A DNA stretch of 64,000 bases, taken from JACDHG01 sp963811585 (lineage in GTDB: Bacteria; Actinomycetota; Actinomycetes; Propionibacteriales; Nocardioidaceae). The notes below the pieces were generated by a model. That model did no database searches. It was not told where the DNA came from and was given only the letters and a program-made list of their open reading frames with translations. A program made the translations under genes and the position numbers. Below are positions 59,355 to 64,000 of the stretch, one piece after another (the first letter of the stretch is position 1; each line of letters opens with the position of its first letter). The stretch covers positions 744,001 through 808,000 of the forward strand of contig CAWERR010000008.1 in NCBI GenBank assembly GCA_963811585.1, written 5' to 3'.

Positions 59355-59930
59355 TTAGGCGATCGCGACGCCGGCGCCGCGCATCTCGGTGATTGCTGCT
59401 TCGGTGGTTTTGGCGTCGACGCCCGCGACGAGGTTGGTCAGGACGCGGGTCGTGAAGCCCTCTCGGCGGGCGTCGAGGGCGGTCGCGCGGACGCAGTAGT
59501 CGGTGGCGAGGCCGCACACGTCGATTTCGGAGATCTCGTGCTGCCGGAGCCAGTCGGCGAGCTGTGCCCCATCGACGGTCTTCCCCTCGAAACCGGAGTA
59601 CGCCGCCTGGTGCTCGCCCTTGAGAAAGATCGCGTGGAACGGCTGCGGGTCGAGATTCGGATGGAACGCTGCACCGTCGGTCCCGACCACGCAGTGCACC
59701 GGCCATGACTTGACGAAGTCAGGGTCGTCCGAGAAGTGGTCGCCAGGGTCGATGTGATGGTCGCGGGTGGCGACGATCACGTCGTACTCGCGGTCGCCTT
59801 CGTCCGCCTGCTGCCAGTGGTGCAGCAGATCGCCGATCCGGAAGGCCACCTCGGCTCCGCCGGCAACAGCGAGGCTGCCGCCTTCACAGAAGTCGTTCTG
59901 CACGTCGACAACGATCAGGGCCTTCTTCAC
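59355..59930 (-). CDS. pncA: Nicotinamidase
   Basis: The product is a 191-residue isochorismatase-fold enzyme that converts nicotinamide to nicotinate. The catalytic triad is present: Asp9 in LIVVDVQNDFCEGG, Lys in FLKGEHQAAYSG, and the nucleophile Cys in CGLATDYCVRATALDA. Metal-binding Asp/His residues are in ATRDHHIDPGDHF. It overlaps the 3' end of pncB by four bases. The two are co-transcribed as an NAD salvage operon. Confidence 0.94.
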   Translation of the reverse strand: MKKALIVVDVQNDFCEGGSLAVAGGAEVAFRIGDLLHHWQQADEGDREYDVIVATRDHHIDPGDHFSDDPDFVKSWPVHCVVGTDGAAFHPNLDPQPFHAIFLKGEHQAAYSGFEGKTVDGAQLADWLRQHEISEIDVCGLATDYCVRATALDARREGFTTRVLTNLVAGVDAKTTEAAITEMRGAGVAIA

Positions 59931-61233
59931 GGCACCTCCTTGTACTCGGTTGCAATTGCAGGCTCGCCGCGTGACAGCTTGCGGGCCTCGATCGGCAGCT
60001 CGGCCACCGCAGCTCCGTGCCGCTTGCGTGCGATGTCGAGCGGCTCGCGCCCGACCACCTCGCCGGCTCGCACGAGCGGGACCATCAGCTCACGGTCGTC
60101 GCCGTCGTCGACCGGCTTCTCGCCGACGCCGATCAGCTCCAGCTCGGCGGTCCCCTGGGCGTCGCGACGACGAAGTGCCCACTTGCGGCCACCCCGCGAC
60201 ACCTTGTCCACGCTCTTCTTTGCCACCGACACCATGGGCGCATCGCTGGCGGACGATGCCGCGCGGGCGACCAACTTGTATACGAAGCCGCTCGTCGGGA
60301 CTCCGGAGCCGGTGACGAGCGACGTGCCGACGCCGTACCCGTCGACCGGCGCCGCAGCCAGACCTGCGATGGAGAACTCGTCGAGGTCGCTCGTCACGAG
60401 GATGCGCGTCGCCGTCGCGCCGAGGTCGTCCAGCTGGCGGCGGACGCGCCTCGCCAGCACACCCAGGTCTCCGGAGTCGATGCGCACTGCCCCGAGCTGC
60501 GGCCCGGCGATGTCGAAGGCAGTCCGGACGGCCTCGGCGATGTCGTACGTGTCGACGAGCAGGGTCGTGCCGGTGCCGAGCGACGTCGACCTGCGCCTGG
60601 AACGCGTCGCGCTCGGTGTCGTGCAGCAGCGTGAACGAGTGCGCCGCAGTGCCACGTGTCGGGTATGCCGTAGTCGAGGCCTGCTTGAAGGTTGGAGGTC
60701 GCCTCGAAGCCGGCGACGTATGCCGCTCTGGCCGCCGCCACCGCCGCCCACTCGTGCGTCCGCCGCGAACCCATCTCGATGCAAGGCCGTCCCTCGGCCA
60801 CACCGGTCATCCGCGACGCTGCCGACGCCACAGCCGAGTCGTGGTTGAGCACCGAGAGCAGCAACGTCTCCAGCACGATCGCCTCGGCGAAAGACGACTC
60901 CACCACCATGATCGGGCTGCCGGGGAAGTAGACCTCGCCTTCGCCGTAGCCCCAGATGTCTCCGGTGAATCGGTATTCCGCGAGCCATTGCAGCGTCGGC
61001 TCGTCGACCACACGCCGTTCGCTGAGGAAGCGCAGCTGGTCGTCGTCGAAGTGGAACGCCTCGAGGGCGTCGAGCGCCCGCCCCGTGCCGGCCACGACGC
61101 CGTACCTGCGGTCACCGAGCAGCCGGCGTCCGAATAGCTCGAAAACGCTTGGCCGGTCTGCCATGCCGGAACGCAGCGCGGCCTGGAGCATCGTCAGCTC
61201 GTACTGATCAGTGAGCAGGCCGGTCGAGTGCAC
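59927..61233 (-). pseudogene. pncB: Nicotinate phosphoribosyltransferase, two frame breaks
   Basis: The family N terminus is clear from ATG 61233 (LLTDQYELTMLQAALRSGMA) to FEATSNLQAGLDYGIPDT. The frame then jumps near 60654 to GTAAHSFTLLHDTERDAFQAQ, and again near 60584-60588 to SLGTGTTLLVDTYDIAEAVR and IRIDSGDL-like sequence, ending in YKEVP. Both breaks look like one extra base each. Otherwise all core motifs are intact, including the GTAAHSF active-site loop. It makes nicotinate mononucleotide from the product of PncA. The combination of breaks in neighbouring conserved genes suggests sequence errors. Confidence 0.88.
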
Positions 61234-61301
61234 AGCGCCACCTTAGTGGTCTGTCTCCACACCACTGGGAGGTCGCGACGGCGCTGCGCGACAATGGTCC
61301 G

Positions 61302-61602
61302 GTGACCAGCGCACCTGACTCCATCACTGTGGAGCGACCCGACGCCGACGAGGTCGTGCAGCCGGAGCTGCCCTGGATCACACTCGTCTGGGACGACCCC
61401 GTCAACCTGATGAGTTATGTGACCTTCGTCTTCATCGACTACTTCAAGTACTCCAAGGCCAAGGCGCGGCAGGCTGATGATGGAGGTGCACACGGAGGGC
61501 AAAGCGGTCGTGTCGAGCGGCTCGCGCGAGGAGATGGAGCGTGACGTGAAGGCCATGCACTCCTACGGGCTCTGGGCGACCTTGCAGAAGAGCGGCGAAT
61601 GA
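61302..61602 (+). pseudogene. clpS: ClpS adaptor, one frame break
   Basis: From GTG 61302 the frame encodes the ClpS core (LPWITLVWDDPVNLMSYVTF), which binds N-degrons, then FKYSKAKA. The rest (LMMEVHTEGKAVVSSGSREE, then MERDVKAMHSYGLWATLQ) continues in another frame. Removing one base near 61472 restores a protein of about 99 residues. ClpS hands N-end-rule substrates to ClpA/C. The stop overlaps the next start (ATGA). It is divergent from pncB, a common actinobacterial order. Confidence 0.88.
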
Positions 61603-62166
61603 GCGTCTTTCGGGCCCGCCGCAAGGGTCAGGTCATGGTCGAGATGCCGCCCTATGCCGCCGGCTTGCTTGCCAGCCTGGTCCGGCAGCTGGTCGAGCTG
61701 ATCAGCGACGGCGAGGCGCAGGTGACGACGAGCACCGACCCGCTCGAGGCGATGCTCGAATCCGACGCTCCGCGCGACTCGCCTCTCGATCCGGCCCTGC
61801 GCCGGTTGCTCCCCGACGCGCACCGCGACGATCCGGAGGCCGCAGCGGAGTTCCGGCGCTTTACCGAGAAGGAGCTGCGCGGGTCCAAGGTCGCCGACGC
61901 TCTCGTCGTACTAGGCACCCTCGGAATCGACGACGGTGACCACGGGCGAGGCCGACCTGGAGTTCGAGCTTGATCCTGACGAGGTTCGGGCCTGGTTGCG
62001 ATGCCTCACCGACCTGCGGCTCACGCTGTCGGAGCGGCTGGGGGTGGCCGACCAGGACGACGACTTCTGGGACAACCTGACCAGCGACGACGAACGGCTG
62101 CCCATCTACGAGATCTATGGCTGGTTGGCCTATCTGCTCGAGTCGCTGCTTGACGAGGTCCAGTGA
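61599..62166 (+). pseudogene. DUF2017 family protein, one frame break
   Basis: The first part (ATG 61599, MSVFRARRKGQVMVEMPPYA and a long helix with RRLLPDAHRDDPEAAAEFRR) runs to ALVVLGTLGIDDGD. The second part (EADLEFELDPDEVRAWLRCL and SERLGVADQDDDFWDNL) continues in a different frame. Removing one base near 61939 joins them into about 188 residues. DUF2017 proteins almost always follow clpS in actinobacteria; their function is unknown. Confidence 0.85.
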
Positions 62167-63501
62167 GCGCCCCGGTGGCGTCCTGGGCCTCGCCACGACG
62201 GCTGCGGCCCGCTGGCTGCGGACCTCCGGTCGGGCACCCTCGACGTCCATGCCCTCGTCGATCGACATCTGTGACCGCGTCGATTCGACCGAGCCTCACC
62301 TGGAGGCGTATGTCGTCGAGGCGACCCGTCGCGACCGCATGCATGCCGAGGCCGAGGCGCTGCTGGCCCGCTGGCCCGACCCGGCCGAGCGGCCGTCGTC
62401 TGTTCGGCGTACCCGTCGGGGTGAAGGACATCGTCCGGGTCGACGGCCTGGAGACGCGTGCCGGCTCCGGGATCCCACCTGAGGTGCTCGGCGGGACCGC
62501 AGGCAGCGCTCGTCGACCGGCTGCGGGCTGCCGGGGCCCTGGTGTCGGGCAAGACCGTGACAGCAGAGTTCGCGAGCGCCGCGCCGGGACGAGACGCGAA
62601 ACCCCTACGACCTCAGCCGGACCCCCGGCGGTTCGAGCAGCGGTTCCGCAGCAGCGGTGGCGGCGGGGTCAGCGGTCTTGGCGACAGGGACGCAGACGAT
62701 CGGGTCGATGGTCAGGCCGGCGTCCTTCTGCGGGATCGTCGGCTGGAAGGCCACCCACGGCCGCGTCCCGATCGATGGCGTGATTGCGCATTCGCCGAGC
62801 CTCGACACCCTGGGGCTGTTTGCGGCCGACGTCGAGGGCGTCTCGGTCGCGGCCGCGGCGGTTTGGGACGGCTGGGAGACCAGTCGTGTGCCTGCCGTTC
62901 GCCCGATCGCTGGGATCCCGACGGGCCGCTATCTCGACGTGGCTGACACCGAGGCCCTCGCGGTGTTCGCCGACCAGTGCGGGGCACTACGCGCCGCCGG
63001 CTTCGACATCACGGATGTCGACGTGATCGCGGACCTTGACGACGTACTCACGCATAACTGGATCGTCAACCGCTACGAGCTCGCCCGCACGCACGACGAC
63101 TGGTATCGACGCCCACCGGTCGGGCTACCGCGCCATCACTGCCGAGGCCATCGACTACGGGCGCACGATCAGCCGCAGTCAGTACGATGCGTCGCTCGAA
63201 CACATGCGTGAGCTCCGCGCCGGCTTCGCCGGTCGTCTCGAGAAGGCGGGCGTCGACCTCCTGGTCGCGCCTGGCGCCGTCGGGCCGGCTCCCCACGGCA
63301 TCGACACGACCGGCGACCCGGCGATGGCGCTGCCCTGGACGTATGCCGGCCTGCCCGCCGTCGGCCTGCCCGGCGCCCGCACGAGGGACGGCATGCCGCT
63401 CGGGCTGCAGCTCGTCGGGGCCGCTGGCTCTGACGAGGCGCTGCTCGCCGACCGCCGAGCTCCGGTGGGCAGACGCTCACCTACGCTGGTTCGGGTGCTG
63501 A
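62163..63501 (+). pseudogene. Amidase (amidase-signature family), multiple frame breaks
   Basis: Pieces of one amidase appear in successive frames. They are RSGTLDVHALVDRH; CDRVDSTEPHLEAYVVEATR; LFGVPVGVKDIVRVDGLETR (catalytic Lys); PQAALVDRLRAAGALVSGKT; a GGSSSGSAAAVAAG block; GSMVRPASFCGIVGWKATHG (catalytic Ser region); and finally DAHLRWFGC. Breaks lie near 62180-62210, 62267, 62398, 62498, 62590, 63113 and 63450, and most look like one extra base. All expected blocks are in the right order with no large deletion. The gene starts at GTG 62163, overlapping the DUF2017 stop. Confidence 0.85.
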
Positions 63502-63923
63502 GGATCACTGAAGACATCCGAGACGCGATCGTCGCGCACGCACGCCGCGATCACCCCGACGAGGCCTGCGGGGTCGTGGCCGGTCCTGAAGGAAGCGACC
63601 GGCCGACCCGATTCATCCCGATGCTCAACGCCGCGCGGTCGCCGACCTTCTACGAGTTCGACTCGAAAGACCTGCTCAAGCTCTACCGCGACCTCGATGA
63701 CCGCGGCGAAGTGCCGGTCGTCGTCTACCACTCGCACACCGCCACCGAGGCCTACCCCTCGCGCACCGACATTGGGCTGGCGTCCGAGCCGCACGCCCAC
63801 TATGTCCTCGTCTCGACCCGGGAGTCCGGCAACGACGACGGGCCGATGGAATTTCGGTCGTTCAGGATTGTTGACGGTGAAGTCACCGAAGAAGAAGTCG
63901 AGGTCGTCTCTGATGGCAGTTGA
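63495..63923 (+). CDS. mec: M67-family (JAMM/MPN+) metallopeptidase, Mec-like
   Basis: The product has 142 residues from GTG 63495, overlapping the amidase stop. The JAMM motif is complete: Glu in PDEACGVVAG and HSHTATEAYPSRTD, fitting HxH(7)SxxD. In mycobacteria Mec cuts cysteine from the sulfur carrier CysO after CysM adds it. The gene that follows encodes a ubiquitin-like protein, which supports the same role here. The start overlap suggests translational coupling. Confidence 0.9.
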   Translation: MLRITEDIRDAIVAHARRDHPDEACGVVAGPEGSDRPTRFIPMLNAARSPTFYEFDSKDLLKLYRDLDDRGEVPVVVYHSHTATEAYPSRTDIGLASEPHAHYVLVSTRESGNDDGPMEFRSFRIVDGEVTEEEVEVVSDGS

Positions 63924-64000
63924 AGTCCGGATCCCGACGATCCTGCGCGCCTACACCGACGGCGCGAAAGCCGTCGAGGGAGCGGCTCGGCACGCTCGTC
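63913..64000 (+). CDS. cysO: Ubiquitin-like sulfur carrier (CysO/MoaD/ThiS), partial
   Basis: ATG 63913 lies inside the end of the M67 gene. The frame encodes MAVEVRIPTILRAYTDGAKAV, the start of a CysO-type beta-grasp protein, then continues to the right edge. The C-terminal di-glycine lies outside the window. The last residues (VEGAARHAR) do not match the usual beta-grasp continuation, so a further frame break near 63980 is possible. A cysM gene would be expected next. Confidence 0.7.
   Translation, partial: MAVEVRIPTILRAYTDGAKAVEGAARHAR

Noticed and set aside
1..64000. CRISPR array or tRNA genes
   Set aside because: No regularly spaced direct repeats of CRISPR type were seen, and apart from the tRNA-like part of tmRNA no tRNA-shaped sequence was recognised by eye.

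Overview
This window comes from a high-GC actinobacterium, most likely a member of Propionibacteriales/Nocardioidaceae (Nocardioides-like). That placement is inferred from content, not from a database search. The supporting signs are frequent GTG starts, a DUF222/HNH '13E12-type' gene plus a decayed copy, an actinobacterial-type tmRNA tag (ADSKRTDFALAA), DUF2505 and DUF3039 proteins, a WS/DGAT acyltransferase, a large AfsR-type SARP regulator, and a c-di-AMP riboswitch in front of an NlpC/P60 hydrolase. It looks like ordinary chromosome. I see no integrase, phage structural gene, CRISPR array or complete insertion sequence.

Layout. 0-3.2 kb: a truncated membrane protein, a conserved hypothetical, a BldC/excisionase-type HTH protein, and a SAF-domain plus MinD/CpaE-like pair. 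3.2-12.2 kb: a polytopic membrane protein with a cupredoxin-like lipoprotein, WS/DGAT, Ku, P5C dehydrogenase, secreted GH43, DUF222-HNH and a MazG-like pyrophosphohydrolase. 12.2-18.8 kb: a small zinc-ribbon protein, DUF2505, tryptophan 2,3-dioxygenase and a giant NAD-glutamate dehydrogenase. 18.8-25 kb: a conserved translation/division block, prfB-ftsE-ftsX-M23 peptidase-smpB-(lysyl oxidase-like)-ssrA. 25-30.1 kb: a carbohydrate ABC importer without its own ATPase, with two convergent GntR/UTRA regulators. 30.3-36.2 kb: EamA exporter, a 937-residue SARP/NB-ARC/TPR regulator, two secreted proteins of unknown function, and a broken DUF222 gene. 36.2-43 kb: frameshifted UvrA-like protein, VOC protein, AraC regulator, GGDEF-EAL protein, pirin. 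43-50.3 kb: riboswitch with NlpC/P60, DUF3048 lipoprotein, malic enzyme, YqgE, GH114-like, DUF3039, M43-type protease, MFS. 50.3-59.3 kb: metallophosphoesterase, Lrp/HPPD divergent pair, M1 peptidase, a DUF3311-symporter-FAD oxidase operon, DUF1697. 59.3-64 kb: pncA-pncB (minus) facing clpS-DUF2017-amidase-M67 peptidase-ubiquitin-like sulfur carrier (plus, running off the window).

The most interesting signal is around the SARP regulator (31.3-34.1 kb). The two secreted-protein genes next to it both carry, on their coding strand, heptamer direct repeats of the form TTYAGYG at exactly 11-bp spacing. The last repeat lies exactly 8 bp upstream of a CANNNT -10-like hexamer. This is the known architecture of SARP operators, so the three genes form a candidate self-contained regulon whose secreted products I cannot assign to a known family.

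The second notable pattern concerns quality or decay. Between 60.5 and 63.5 kb, pncB, clpS, DUF2017 and the amidase together carry about ten frame breaks. Nearly all look like single-base insertions, which is more suggestive of consensus errors than of pseudogene formation.

Metabolic themes are amino-acid catabolism (P5C dehydrogenase, glutamate dehydrogenase, tryptophan and tyrosine ring-opening steps), NAD salvage, carboxylate uptake and oxidation, and several secreted hydrolases. The only gene-free stretch longer than 300 bases is 43037-43386, which holds a promoter and the c-di-AMP riboswitch.
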